Part shown: one piece after another, positions 23,405 through 32,089 of the stretch
How the letters are laid out: each line of letters opens with the position of its first letter
Position numbering within the stretch: the stretch's first letter is position 1
Assembly (NCBI RefSeq): GCF_900103585.1
Contig: NZ_FNHV01000018.1
Location: 124,001-188,000, forward strand
DNA length: 64,000 bases
Direction of reading: 5' to 3'
Source of the DNA: Streptomyces sp. cf386
GTDB lineage: Bacteria > Actinomycetota > Actinomycetes > Streptomycetales > Streptomycetaceae
Program-made: the position numbers and the translations under genes
The notes under the pieces: generated by a model
Seen by the model: the letters and a program-made list of their open reading frames with translations, nothing else
What the model was told of the DNA's origin: nothing
Database searches by the model: none

Positions 23405-24973
23405 TCAGACCGTGGCGGCCGTGCGTGCGGTCGTGGCTTCGCCGTCGCCCGACGGGGCGGGTGTGGCTTCGCTGTCACCCGACGGGGCGGGCGTGGCTTC
23501 GCTGTCGTCTGACGTGGCGGGCGTGCCGGTGGCGGGCGACGGGGACGTGCGACGGATCGCCAGGCCGACCATGGCCACGCCGATGACCAGCAGGAACGCC
23601 ATGCCGGCGAGGGCGAAGCTGAGGGTGTACTGGCTCTCGGCGGGCAGCGCGGGCACTCCGGCGGGCAGGTTGTCCAGCGTGTTGGAGGCGAGCAGCGAGG
23701 TGATGACCGCGCTGCCGATCGCGCTGCCGGTGGAGCGGGAGATGGAGTTGATGCCGTTGGCGATGCCGGTCTGGTGGTGGGGAACGCCGGCCACGATCAG
23801 GGCGGGCATCGCGGCGTAGCCGAAGCTGATGGCGACGCCGACGACCATGCCGGCCAGGATCACCGACGCGGTGGTGTCGTGGGCGAGGGTCAGCCAGGCG
23901 AACCCGACGACGCCGAAGAAGGCACCGACGGCGAGGGTGAGACGCGCGCCGATGCGGCGTACCAGCACGCCTCCGAACTGGGCGGCCACGAGCGAGACGA
24001 GGGCGGAGGGCAGCAGGTAGAGGACGGAGGCCCGCAGGACGGAGGCGCCGAAGCCGTAGCCGGCGATCTCAGAGGGCGTCTGGACGAGGTAGGAGACGCC
24101 GATGAACTGCGCGAACATGGCGAATCCGACGAGCAGTCCGGCGACGTTGGTGACCAGCACCGGCCGGTGGACGAACATCTTCATGTCGACCAGGGGGTCA
24201 CGGACCCTGCGTTCGACGAGGACCCAGAGGACCGTCGTGACGGCGGCACCGGCGAACAGGGCGAGCGTGCGAGGTGAGGTCCAGCCCCAGGTGTGGCCCT
24301 GCGAGATGGGCAGCAGGAGCAGCACGAGCAGCAGGGCGAGACCTGCGGCGCCGAGCCAGTCGGTGCGCCCGCCCGTCCGGGTGCGGGGCGCGGGGACGGC
24401 GACCGCAACCGCGATCAGGGCGGCGGCGGCGAGTGCGGCGGCCAGCCAGAAGACCAGGTGATAGTCGGGGTTGTCACCCTGGCTCAGGAGTCCGGCGCTC
24501 ACCAGGGCGAGACCGCTGCCGAACCCGAGCGTGCCGCTGACCAGGGCCATGGCGCCGGGCAGCCGCGCGGGTGCGACCTCTTGGCGCAGCACGGACAGCG
24601 CGAGCGGGAAGATCGCGGTGGCGGCGCCCTGCATCACCCGGGCCACGATGAGCCACAGCATCGAACTCGTGGTCGCGGCGAGCACGGATCCGGCGACCAT
24701 CACCACCAGTACGCCCAGGAGGGTCGGCTTCGTGCCGTGCTGGTCGCCGAGGCGGCCCAGGAGCGGCGTGAAGACGGCGGCCGACAGCAGCGTGGCGGTG
24801 GTGACCCAGCTGACCTGGGCCGTGGTGGCGCCGAGGTCGTTCTGGATGATGCCGAGGATCGGGATGACCAGGGTCTGCATCATCGACACGACCATGGCGG
24901 CGAGGCCCAGCACCAGGACGAGGCTGAGGCTGCCGGCGCGGCGCTCCGGCGCGGTGGCAAGGGAGGACTTCAC
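23405..24973 (-). CDS. DHA2 (EmrB/QacA) family drug:H+ antiporter
   Basis: 522 residues with fourteen predicted spans. Motif A is LLGRLGDQHGTKPTLLGVLV, and motif C of the DHA2 group appears as MALVSGTLGFGSGLALVSAG. A Ser/Ala/Thr-rich C-terminal tail contains near-perfect short repeats (SDDSEATPAP, SGDSEATPAP, SGDGEATTAR). Start is the GTG at 24973. It diverges from a MarR gene with palindromic boxes in between, the classical arrangement for substrate-induced multidrug efflux. Confidence 0.9.
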   Translation of the reverse strand: MKSSLATAPERRAGSLSLVLVLGLAAMVVSMMQTLVIPILGIIQNDLGATTAQVSWVTTATLLSAAVFTPLLGRLGDQHGTKPTLLGVLVVMVAGSVLAATTSSMLWLIVARVMQGAATAIFPLALSVLRQEVAPARLPGAMALVSGTLGFGSGLALVSAGLLSQGDNPDYHLVFWLAAALAAAALIAVAVAVPAPRTRTGGRTDWLGAAGLALLLVLLLLPISQGHTWGWTSPRTLALFAGAAVTTVLWVLVERRVRDPLVDMKMFVHRPVLVTNVAGLLVGFAMFAQFIGVSYLVQTPSEIAGYGFGASVLRASVLYLLPSALVSLVAAQFGGVLVRRIGARLTLAVGAFFGVVGFAWLTLAHDTTASVILAGMVVGVAISFGYAAMPALIVAGVPHHQTGIANGINSISRSTGSAIGSAVITSLLASNTLDNLPAGVPALPAESQYTLSFALAGMAFLLVIGVAMVGLAIRRTSPSPATGTPATSDDSEATPAPSGDSEATPAPSGDGEATTARTAATV

Positions 24974-25018
24974 GGTGTTCTTTCCGCTGGAAGGTGGTGG
25001 TTACCCGAAGGGCGAAAG

Positions 25019-25118
25019 CATCGATGGTCGATGAGTCAAACCATTGAGGTACTCGATGCTTGAGGACATCAAACAATATGACGCCGGTAGATGTCAAAGG
25101 TTGAGGTGCTCAACCTTT
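25019..25118. promoter_or_regulatory. Three palindromic boxes, probable MarR operators
   Basis: Three inverted repeats share a 3-base spacer. CATCGA-tgg-TCGATG is at 25019-25033. CATTGAG-gta-CTCGATG, one mismatch, is at 25042-25058. AAAGGTTGAG-gtg-CTCAACCTTT, perfect 10-bp arms, is at 25096-25118. All lie in the 163-base gap between the efflux pump and marR. The second and third share a TTGAG-GT-n-CTC core. The box at 25096-25118 ends 19 bases before the marR start, suiting autorepression. Confidence 0.7.
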
Positions 25119-25136
25119 TGGCGGTACCCTCGACGC

Positions 25137-25553
25137 ATGCCACCCATCCCGTCCAAGGCGCAGCTCATGGAGTTGCTCGCCCATTCGGTCAGCACGCATT
25201 ACGCCGACTTCACAGCCGCCGCCACCGATATGAGCCTCACCTCCAGTCAGGCGAAGACCCTCACGGTGCTGCGCCGCGCGCCTGCCTCGATGCGCTCGCT
25301 CGCGACCACCCTCGCCTGTGACGCGTCGAACATGACCGGGATCATCGACCGACTCGAAAAGCGCGACCTGGTCCACCGCGAAGTCAGCACCACCGACCGC
25401 CGCGTGAAGAACGTCGCCCTCACCGAGGCGGGCCAGAAGGCGATCGACACGATCCGTGAGCGGATGGAGCAGACGCAGACCGGCCTGGACAAACTGTCCG
25501 ACGAAGAGCGCGCCGAGCTCTTCCGCCTGCTGACGGTCGTATTCCCGCGCTGA
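25137..25553 (+). CDS. MarR family transcriptional regulator
   Basis: 138 residues from the ATG at 25137. The winged helix (about 30-100) has SLTSSQAKTLTVLRRAPASM, the recognition helix in LACDASNMTGIIDRLEKRDL and the wing VSTTDRRVKNVALTEAGQKA. The flanking helices form the dimer. Its divergent neighbour is a DHA2 efflux pump, which it probably represses until a toxic ligand binds. Ribosome-site match is weak. Confidence 0.9.
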   Translation: MPPIPSKAQLMELLAHSVSTHYADFTAAATDMSLTSSQAKTLTVLRRAPASMRSLATTLACDASNMTGIIDRLEKRDLVHREVSTTDRRVKNVALTEAGQKAIDTIRERMEQTQTGLDKLSDEERAELFRLLTVVFPR

Positions 25554-25973
25554 TGCGCGCAGGCGCCGTTCCGTCGAACAACCGACACAGGGATCGGTCT
25601 CGACGTCGCTGATCGGCGAAGAAATAGTGATGGACCGGGCTTTTGGCCCCCGTCCCCCTCAGCGTCGCGGCGGTGGTGGCGCCGACCGCCTCGGCCGGCT
25701 GGGAAGCGACGCCGTCAGACGCGCGGCGATGGGTGCCGTGACGTGCACGGCGTCCGTACCCAGTGACGGTCACTCGCGGTTCCGGGCGCCTTTCACGGGC
25801 AGACACAGCGAGCCGAAGCCGAGGCCGCACATGTAGCGCAGCGGCAGCACCTCGCCGATCTCCGGATTCTTGCAGCACCAAGAGGTCCTCCATGTCGGTG
25901 GCGGACGGGTGAGGGATGCCTCAATCGAGCCGAGTACTGGCGCGAGGTCACCGGGAGAGCTATCGTCGAGCCC

Positions 25974-25997
25974 AGTAGAGTTACCGCTCATTCTACC
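25974..25997. promoter_or_regulatory. 24-bp palindrome, orphan TetR-type operator
   Basis: AGTAGAGTTACCGCTCATTC plus TACC matches 21 of 24 bases of the palindrome at 32866-32889 beside the intact tetR gene. The GTTACC...CATTCTACC core resembles operators of TetR-family repressors. The gene it once controlled is not intact. Confidence 0.5.
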
Positions 25998-26055
25998 TAG
26001 CGAGTGCGCGGGCCGTCCGGCGGGAACGCCTCCAGGCGGACGGCTGCCACGGGGT

Positions 26056-26105
26056 TCCCGGTGCACGTCGAACAGGGATGAAAAGGCTCCATGAAACCAA
26101 TCCGC
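26056..26105 (-). repeat. 50-bp inverted repeat copy (partner at 32756-32804)
   Basis: On the minus strand this stretch matches the plus strand at 32756-32804 with two substitutions and one single-base gap (47 of 50). Both copies sit downstream of tetR C-terminal coding sequence and upstream of the palindrome, so the whole segment appears duplicated in inverse orientation and then decayed. Confidence 0.75.
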
Positions 26106-26142
26106 TCCCGGGTCGGGGTCGCCCCCGCCGGTGAGTCCCTCG

Positions 26143-26275
26143 CCGGCCTGACGCCGTGCGTCAGGGACCAGTTGGCCAGTTCCGAACCGTTGTGGGCGGC
26201 CGTCGAGTCGTCCAGGTAGCCGGCAGCCACGTCCTCCTTGGAAGCGAAGTGCTGGTGGAAGGCGTCGCGTCCGCC
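26143..26275 (-). pseudogene. Collapsed tetR fragment
   Basis: In one minus-strand frame the sequence reads DAFHQHFASKEDV, the end of a TetR helix-turn-helix, fused directly to AAGYLDDSTAAHNGSEL. The intact regulator at 32090-32698 has TFYRHFASKDDLVVAYL and AAGYLDDSTAAHKTLLD about 115 residues apart. An internal deletion has removed the whole ligand domain. No start codon or full helix-turn-helix remains. Confidence 0.65.
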
Positions 26276-26409
26276 ACTGCCGACGTCGCCCTTCCAGCCC
26301 TTCCGCCCTCAACAGAACCGGCCACCGCGCCACCAGCGGGACCTCACCGCGCATTGCCCCTTCGCGCCGACATGATCGACCATCCGCACCTCCCGACAAG
26401 GGCATCGAC

Positions 26410-27060
26410 ATGACCACCAGTACCGCGCGCCGCACAGCCCGGCAGTGCCGTCTCTGCAGACCCTCGCAGGAGCCGAACGACTACACCCTCTTCCTGCGGC
26501 GGTGGGTGCGCTCACCGGCCCGCATGGGGGCCATCGCGCCCAGCTCGCGGCACCTGGCCGAGGCGGTCTGCGCCCCGGTGCCCGAACGCGGTGAGCCCGT
26601 CGTGGTGGAACTGGGCGCCGGCACCGGGCCGTTCACCGCCGAGATCCAGCGCCGGCTCGGCGGACGGGGCCGCCACCTGGCCGTCGAGATCGATCCACTC
26701 CTCGCCCGGCGCCTGCGCCACCGCCACCCGGGTGCGGAGGTGATCCAGCGCGACGCCGTGCATCTGCGCCATCTGCTGGACGATCGTGGCATAGAGGGCG
26801 CCGACGTGGTGGTCAGCGGCCTCCCCTGGGCCCTCTTTCCCACCCCCACCCAGCACAAGCTCATGGACGCGACAGCCGCGGTGCTCGCCCCGGCGGGGGC
26901 GTTCACCGCGTTCACCTACCTCCACGCCGTTCCCCTCACCCCCGCCCGCCGGTTCCGCGACCTGCTGGCCGACCGCTTCGAGGAAGTCGTCCCCAGCCGC
27001 ACCATATGGCGCAACACGCCCCCGGCCTTCGTCCTTCACGCGCGAAGACCCCGCACGTGA
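26410..27060 (+). CDS. SAM-dependent methyltransferase (phospholipid N-methyltransferase/KsgA-like fold)
   Basis: 216 residues. After a 25-residue basic N-terminus comes FLRRWVRSPARMGAIAPSSR, then the SAM-binding motif I VVVELGAGTGPFTAEIQRR near 65-83. HLAVEIDPLLARRLRHRHPG holds the acidic ribose ligand, and VVSGLPWALFPTP replaces the NLPY-type loop of RNA dimethyltransferases. This pattern matches PmtA-like phospholipid N-methyltransferases and their relatives better than rRNA enzymes. It has no operon partner: degraded sequence lies on both sides. Confidence 0.75.
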   Translation: MTTSTARRTARQCRLCRPSQEPNDYTLFLRRWVRSPARMGAIAPSSRHLAEAVCAPVPERGEPVVVELGAGTGPFTAEIQRRLGGRGRHLAVEIDPLLARRLRHRHPGAEVIQRDAVHLRHLLDDRGIEGADVVVSGLPWALFPTPTQHKLMDATAAVLAPAGAFTAFTYLHAVPLTPARRFRDLLADRFEEVVPSRTIWRNTPPAFVLHARRPRT

Positions 27061-27070
27061 CCCCCTTGAA

Positions 27071-28003
27071 CTAGGGCGGGTGCGACGCCACTTGGGGTCG
27101 CGTCGGTGATCTCCCGGTCAGCCTCGGTGACGGTCTCATGGGGCATCGCCGGCTTCTCGGCGCCCTGTAGTCGGTGGGATGGGTGGTGGCGACGTGACCG
27201 GAACCGCAGCAGGTTCGCCATCGCGGCGTGTCGATGACCACCTGTACGGATCCGTTCTCGATCAGCGGCCACACGTGGTCCTGGACCTCGGCCACGATGG
27301 CTGCCTTCTGTCCGGTCGGGCGGGAACGCAGAGTGGTCCCGTGTACGGACGCGCGCTTGAAGAGGAATTCGGCGAGGTTGAGTTCGCCCTCCAGGCCGTT
27401 CTGCAGACCGATGACGACCCGGCGCCCTTCGAGAGCCAGGGAACGGACGTTGCGTTGGAGGTAGTGGCCGCCGATGACGTCGAGGATCACGTCGTACGGG
27501 CCGTGCTCGGCGAAGTCCTCGTTGCGGTGGTCGATCGCGAGGTCGGCGCCGAGGTCTCGTACCCTGGCGGCCTGTTCGGGGCCACCGACGGTGGTGACGA
27601 CTCGGGCGCCGCAGGCCTTGGCGATCTGGATGGCCATCGTGCCTGTGCCGCCGGCTCCACCGTGCATGAGGAAGGTTTCACCCGCCTTCAGAACACCGGT
27701 CATGAAGACGTTCGACCATACCGTGGCGGCGGCTTCGGGCAGGGCCGCCGCTTCCACAAGACTGATGCCCTTGGGCACCCTGAGCAGCTGCCCGGCAGGG
27801 ACGGCGACCTTCTGCGCGTACCCGCCCCCCCTTCCCCCCGGCAAGCAACGCGCATACCTCGTCACCTGGTTGCCACTGGGTCACGCCCGCGCCGATGGCG
27901 CTGATCCGGCCCGAGACCTCCAGTCCCGGGTAGGGCGATGCTCCCGGCGGGACCGGGTACCACCCCATCCGCTGGGCGACATCTGCTGGTGCCTTGATCG
28001 AGA
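27071..28003 (-). pseudogene. Broken NAD(P)H:quinone oxidoreductase (zinc-type MDR)
   Basis: Pieces of a PIG3-type quinone oxidoreductase lie in different minus-strand frames. ADVAQRMGWYPVPPGASPYP to QPGDEVCALLAGG (about 27985-27845) is separated by a frameshift at the C-rich runs near 27825-27842 from GYAQKVAVPAGQLLRVPKGI onward. The cofactor motif in MHGGAGGTGTMAIQIAKACG is intact. The N-terminal 45-50 residues are missing behind a stop, and the end after VIDTP is again out of frame. Three lesions make a sequencing slip at one homopolymer an insufficient explanation. Confidence 0.78.
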
Positions 28004-28060
28004 TTGCGGGCGGAGGTCAGCGTGGCCAGGGACCACGCTGCTCCGGTCCGGATTCGTGGG

Positions 28061-28756
28061 TCAGGCCAGCTTCTTGAGCATCTCGGCTGCGGCGGGCCCG
28101 GCGGAGGCCGGGTTCTGACCGGTGACCAGGTTGCGGTCCACGACCACGTTCGGGGCCCACGGCTCGCCCTCCTGGTAGTCGGCGCCGATGTCGACCAGGC
28201 GGTCCTGGAGCAGCCACTTGGCGCCTGCCGCCAGGCCGCCCTGGGTCTCCTCGACGTTACTGAAGCCGGTGAGCCGGTAACCGGAGAAGGCGTTGCCGCC
28301 GTCGGCCTTGGTGGCGGCCAGCAGCGCGGCCGGGGCGTGGCAGACCACGCCGAGCGGCTTGCCCGAGGCGAGGGCGTCGATGAGGAGCCTGCCGGAGGTG
28401 GCGTCGACGGCCAGGTCTTCCATCGGGCCGTGGCCTCCGGGGTAGAAGACGGCGGCGTAGTCGGCGAGGTCGACGTCCTCCAGCTTGATGGGGTGCTGGA
28501 TCTCGCTGATCGAGGCGAGGGCGTCCGCCATCGCCTTCGCGCCCTCCTCGCCGCCGTTGAACTGCGGCGCCAGGCTGACCTGGTCCAGGGGCGGTACGAC
28601 GCCGCCCGGCGTGGCGATGACGATCTCGTGGCCGGCGGCCGTGAATGCCTGGTACGGGGTGACGGCCTCCTCGGCCCAGAAGCCGGTCGGGTGCTGGGTG
28701 CCGTCCGACAGCGTCCAGTGGTCGGCGCCGGTCATCACAAAAAGGATCTTCGACAT
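28061..28756 (-). CDS. DJ-1/PfpI superfamily protein (Hsp31-like), copy 1
   Basis: 231 residues. The nucleophile elbow is GVVCHAPAALLAATK with Cys near 139 followed by His, and the acidic residue of the triad or dyad is provided by YPGGHGPMEDL upstream. MTGADHWTLSDGTQHPTGFW at the front is typical of the Hsp31/YDR533C branch (glyoxalase III or deglycase-type activities; chaperone). It precedes nothing obvious on its strand and follows a second, diverged PfpI gene after 72 bases. Likely a stress-protection enzyme for reactive carbonyls, by family. Confidence 0.85.
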   Translation of the reverse strand: MSKILFVMTGADHWTLSDGTQHPTGFWAEEAVTPYQAFTAAGHEIVIATPGGVVPPLDQVSLAPQFNGGEEGAKAMADALASISEIQHPIKLEDVDLADYAAVFYPGGHGPMEDLAVDATSGRLLIDALASGKPLGVVCHAPAALLAATKADGGNAFSGYRLTGFSNVEETQGGLAAGAKWLLQDRLVDIGADYQEGEPWAPNVVVDRNLVTGQNPASAGPAAAEMLKKLA

Positions 28757-28828
28757 GGTGCAGTTTCCTCGATCTCGGTTTATCGGGTGACGCCTCGCGG
28801 ATGCCGGCGCCCCAGATTTCTGTACTGG

Positions 28829-29527
28829 TTACTGGGTCTCGGCCAAGGCACTGAGAATCAAGTCGCTGACGGCCTTGGTGGACACGGGGTTCTGGCCCGT
28901 GATCAGGCGGCCGTCGCGCACGGCGTGCGGCGTCATCGGGACGGTGGAGCGCACATATCTGGCTCCCTTCGCGCGCAGTTCGTCCTCCAGGAGGAACGGC
29001 ACCCTGCTCTTCACGCCCGCCAGCCTTTCCTCGACCGTCGCGAAGCCTGTGACAGTGCGGTTCTGTACGAGCGGATTCCCATCGGCGTCATGAAGGTTGA
29101 TGAGGGCGCAGGCGCCGTGGCAGACCGAGGAGACGATGCCGCCCCCGGCGTAGATGGCCTCGGCCGTTCCCCGCAGGTCGGCACTGTCGGGAAAGTCCCA
29201 CATGGTGCCGTGCCCACCCGTGAAGAAGATCGTGGAGTAGACGTCCGGATCCGCGTCGGCAAGAGAAGCCGTGGATTTCAGGGAGGCCATGAAGGCCGGG
29301 TCGGCTCCATAATGGCGAACCGTCTGGTCGGCGAACAATCGGCCCAGGCTTCGGGGGTCGAGGGGCACCTCGCCGCCCGCCGGGCTGACCACATCCACGG
29401 TGTGGCCGTCCTTGACCGCCTTGTCGTAGAAATGGACGAGTTCCCCCAGCCACAGGCCGGTGCGATGCCTGCTCGCCCCATAAGTAGCCTGATTGGTCAC
29501 GACCGCCAGAATCTTTTTCTGTCTCAC
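28829..29527 (-). CDS. DJ-1/PfpI superfamily protein, copy 2
   Basis: 232 residues from a GTG at 29527. It keeps the same plan as the neighbouring copy but has diverged widely: SSVCHGACALINLHDADGNP carries the Cys-His elbow, FFTGGHGTMWDFPDSADLRG the acidic block, and RLITGQNPVSTKAVSDLILS the end. The pair faces a LysR gene 226 bases away, and that regulator probably controls both. Shared C-terminal TGQNP motifs indicate an old tandem duplication. Confidence 0.83.
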   Translation of the reverse strand: MRQKKILAVVTNQATYGASRHRTGLWLGELVHFYDKAVKDGHTVDVVSPAGGEVPLDPRSLGRLFADQTVRHYGADPAFMASLKSTASLADADPDVYSTIFFTGGHGTMWDFPDSADLRGTAEAIYAGGGIVSSVCHGACALINLHDADGNPLVQNRTVTGFATVEERLAGVKSRVPFLLEDELRAKGARYVRSTVPMTPHAVRDGRLITGQNPVSTKAVSDLILSALAETQ

Positions 29528-29753
29528 TTCTCACACGTCTCCTATATCGGCCGACTGCGCATTCGGAACCGGGTGAGGAAGAACGACACCGACGCTGGTG
29601 GTCTGTAGAACCCGTGCCCTTAGGTCTCAAAACTAAAGCTGTTGAAGTATCCGCGCCAATGAAGAGACCGATGTCAGGTATCGGTGCCCCGATGACTCGT
29701 CCCCTTGGACGGACGGCAGGTGGCTGCCACGCCTCTCTCGTAGGCTCGATACC

Positions 29754-30662
29754 GTGGGCGATCACGACATTCATGGGCTCGGTCCGCTGGATCTGAACCT
29801 GCTGCGAACCTTCCTCGCGGTCCACCGCCTGGGCTCCTTCACCGCAGCCGCACGTCAGCTGAGCCTGTCGCAGTCCACCGTCACCACGCAGATCCGGGCC
29901 CTGGAGAACCGCCTGGGCCGCGAGCTCTTCGAACGCCGGGCGCAAGGCGTCACCCCGCTCCCCCACGCCGACGAACTCGCCGGCCGACTGTCAGCCCCCC
30001 TGGACCAGTTGGCCGTCATCACCGGCGAGGAGCCGAGCAGTACCGTGGCACCGGTGCATCTGGCGGGACCCGCGGAGTTCATGAGCGTGGCCGGTCTGAA
30101 GGTGTTGGCCCCGCTGATCGCGCAAGGCGTCCGGCTGCGGGTTGCCATCGGGCTGACCGAACCGCTGCTCGAGGAACTACGGGCCGGACGCCACGACCTC
30201 GTCGTCGCCACCCGGCGGCCCCGAGGCCGGACGCTGCACTTCGAACTCCTCGCCGACGAGGAATTCGTCCTGGTCGCCGCTCCCGCATGGGCCGATCGGC
30301 TCAAGGGGCAGGAGCTGCTCACGGCCCTGGAGAGCTTTCCCCTGATCACCTATGCCGAGGACCTGCCCATCGCCCGCCGCTACTGGCGCCACGTCTTCGG
30401 CCGCCGGCTGCACGCCCAGGCCGCGATCACCGTCCCCGACTTGCGCGGCGTCCTCACCGCCGTCACCGCCGGCGCCGGCTGGAGCGTCCTGCCCAGCTAT
30501 CTGTGCCAAGGCGAACTCGCCTCCGGCGCCCTCCGGTTGCTGCACCAGCCGGAGGACCCGCCGATCAACACCGCCTACCTCGTCCAACGCCCGGGCAGCT
30601 CCACCAACCCGCACGTGACACTCGTCCGCGAGCAGCTCCTGGCGGCGGCGAAAATCTGGTGA
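29754..30662 (+). CDS. LysR family transcriptional regulator
   Basis: 302 residues, GTG start at 29754. The helix-turn-helix reads LNLLRTFLAVHRLGSFTAAA then LSQSTVTTQIRALENRLGRE. The effector domain follows from about 90. Late blocks DLRGVLTAVTAGAGWSVLPS are typical of the second lobe. It is divergent from the two PfpI genes. The 226-base gap between them is AT-richer than its surroundings and probably holds both promoters. Confidence 0.9.
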   Translation: MGDHDIHGLGPLDLNLLRTFLAVHRLGSFTAAARQLSLSQSTVTTQIRALENRLGRELFERRAQGVTPLPHADELAGRLSAPLDQLAVITGEEPSSTVAPVHLAGPAEFMSVAGLKVLAPLIAQGVRLRVAIGLTEPLLEELRAGRHDLVVATRRPRGRTLHFELLADEEFVLVAAPAWADRLKGQELLTALESFPLITYAEDLPIARRYWRHVFGRRLHAQAAITVPDLRGVLTAVTAGAGWSVLPSYLCQGELASGALRLLHQPEDPPINTAYLVQRPGSSTNPHVTLVREQLLAAAKIW

Positions 30663-30734
30663 GCCGACCCCGGCAACGCCGTCGCATTGTGACGCATCGT
30701 GCCTCCGGCCGGTCTGCCGCCCGGGATTGCCGCC

Positions 30735-31148
30735 TCAGGCGGCAGCCGCCACTCGTCTGGACCTGAGTGCGGTGGAGTGCGCCCAGACGATGACGATCGG
30801 GAGAACGAACTCCAGGAGGGCGGAGGCGAGGAAGACTCCCGCCGGGCTGGGCAAGCCGTCCCGGGCGAAGGAGACCAGCCGCCCGACGCCACCGAGGAAG
30901 ATCGGGACGGCCAGGAAGTGGACGAGTACTCCCTGCCGGCGGATCGTTGCCGCCACCCAGGCGAACAGGGGAGCCCAGCCCACGTAGACGCCCGCCAGGA
31001 AGCGGTGCGCGTTGTCCGCTTCCGCCGCGTCCGCCGGGCCTCCCTGCGCCAGTTGCTGCAGGCCGTCTCCGAGCGCGATGGCAGCGGCCAGCAGCAGGCA
31101 GACACGGACGATGGTGTTGGCTGCTGTGACAGGGGTGCCGGCCGCCAT
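30735..31148 (-). CDS. DUF4345-type small membrane protein
   Basis: 137 residues, four predicted spans. Landmarks are ADNAHRFLAGVYVGWAPLFA, then LVHFLAVPIFLGGVGRLVSF and LLEFVLPIVIVWAHS, a pattern I associate with DUF4345. Two ATGs are adjacent; 31148 is preferred for its distance from AAGGAG. It lies just downstream of the SDR gene on the same strand (gap of about 43 bases) and is probably cotranscribed. Function unknown. Confidence 0.72.
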   Translation of the reverse strand: MAAGTPVTAANTIVRVCLLLAAAIALGDGLQQLAQGGPADAAEADNAHRFLAGVYVGWAPLFAWVAATIRRQGVLVHFLAVPIFLGGVGRLVSFARDGLPSPAGVFLASALLEFVLPIVIVWAHSTALRSRRVAAAA

Positions 31149-31191
31149 CATGACTCCTTGCTCGTCTCGGAGTTGGCCCCGGTGTTGGTGT

Positions 31192-31953
31192 TCAGGCCTG
31201 CTCGGTGGGGCGTACGAGCAGTTCGGCGACGGCCACGTGCCGGGGGCGGGTGACGATGTAGCCGACGGTGTCGGCGATGTCCTGGCTCTGCAGCCGCTCG
31301 ATGTCTCCGAGGGCGGCGACGATGTGCTGCTGGATGACGTCGGGGTTGTGCGTGCGCAGTTCGGTGTCGACGCTGCCCGGCTCGATGACCGACACACGGA
31401 CGTGCTGGCGTGTCAGTTCCTGGCGCAACGCCTCACTGAAGGCACCGACGCCGAACTTGGTGGCGCTGTACACGGCGGACATGGCGTAGGCGTTGCGGCC
31501 GGCGAGCGAGCCGACGTTGACGATGTCGGCGACCCGACGCGGCTCCTCGGCGGCGGCCTTGACCAGGTGGGGGACGGCCGCGTGAGCGGTGTACATCAGG
31601 CCCATGAGGTTGATGTCGATCATGCGCCGCCAGTCGTTCAGGTCCGCACCGGGGGCGGGCCCGAGCAGCATGAGGCCTGCGTTGTTGACCAGCGTGTCCA
31701 GGCGGCCCAGGCCGTTGACAGTCCGCTCGACCGCTTCCGCGGCGGCCTGGGCAGTGGTGATGTCGGCGGGCACGACCAGGGCCTTGCCACCGGCGTTGGA
31801 GATTTCCGTGGCAAGGTCGGTGAGCCGGTCCTCACGCCGGCCGACCAAGGCCACGGAGGCACCCTCGCGGGCAAGCTCCAGGGCGGTGGCATGGCCGATG
31901 CCGCTGGATGCTCCGGTGACCAGGGCGACGGTTCCTTCAAGACGACGAGTCAT
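31192..31953 (-). CDS. Short-chain dehydrogenase/reductase
   Basis: 253 residues, classical SDR. TGASSGIG near residue 14 binds the cofactor; NNAG near 91 is the structural motif; the catalytic Ser is in NVGSLAGRNAYAM and the Tyr/Lys pair is in YSATKFG. A basic residue in VGRREDR after strand 2 suggests NADP preference. Divergent from a TetR regulator 136 bases away, which likely controls it together with the DUF4345 gene behind it. Confidence 0.9.
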   Translation of the reverse strand: MTRRLEGTVALVTGASSGIGHATALELAREGASVALVGRREDRLTDLATEISNAGGKALVVPADITTAQAAAEAVERTVNGLGRLDTLVNNAGLMLLGPAPGADLNDWRRMIDINLMGLMYTAHAAVPHLVKAAAEEPRRVADIVNVGSLAGRNAYAMSAVYSATKFGVGAFSEALRQELTRQHVRVSVIEPGSVDTELRTHNPDVIQQHIVAALGDIERLQSQDIADTVGYIVTRPRHVAVAELLVRPTEQA

Positions 31954-32089
31954 CGTTCAAGCCTTTCGATACGCGGCACGGCCACCCACCTTGCTGTGAG
32001 CCGTGCGGGACATGGGGGGATACGGCCCTGCTGTGAGGCCGTAGGGGGGTGCAGGCCGCTCAAGGCCGGGCCGAGGGCACAATGGGGAA

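Larger units (their letters stand above)
25554..26409. other. 856-base region of degraded sequence, no intact gene
   Basis: No reading frame here has convincing codon use. It holds remnants listed separately: an operator-like palindrome (25974-25997), a 50-bp repeat (26056-26105) and a collapsed tetR fragment (26143-26275). On the minus strand a further stretch from about 25895 to 25770 still reads PEIGEVLPLRYMCGLGFGSL, which looks like an eroded protein C-terminus of unknown family. Confidence 0.6.

Noticed and set aside
25770..26435. A 221-codon minus-strand open frame
   Set aside because: It spans the collapsed tetR, the repeat and the palindrome without consistent protein character. I treat it as chance openness across degraded sequence.
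30728..30744. TGCCGCCT-C-AGGCGGCA inverted repeat
   Set aside because: The single-base loop cannot form a normal hairpin and it overlaps the end of the DUF4345 gene.
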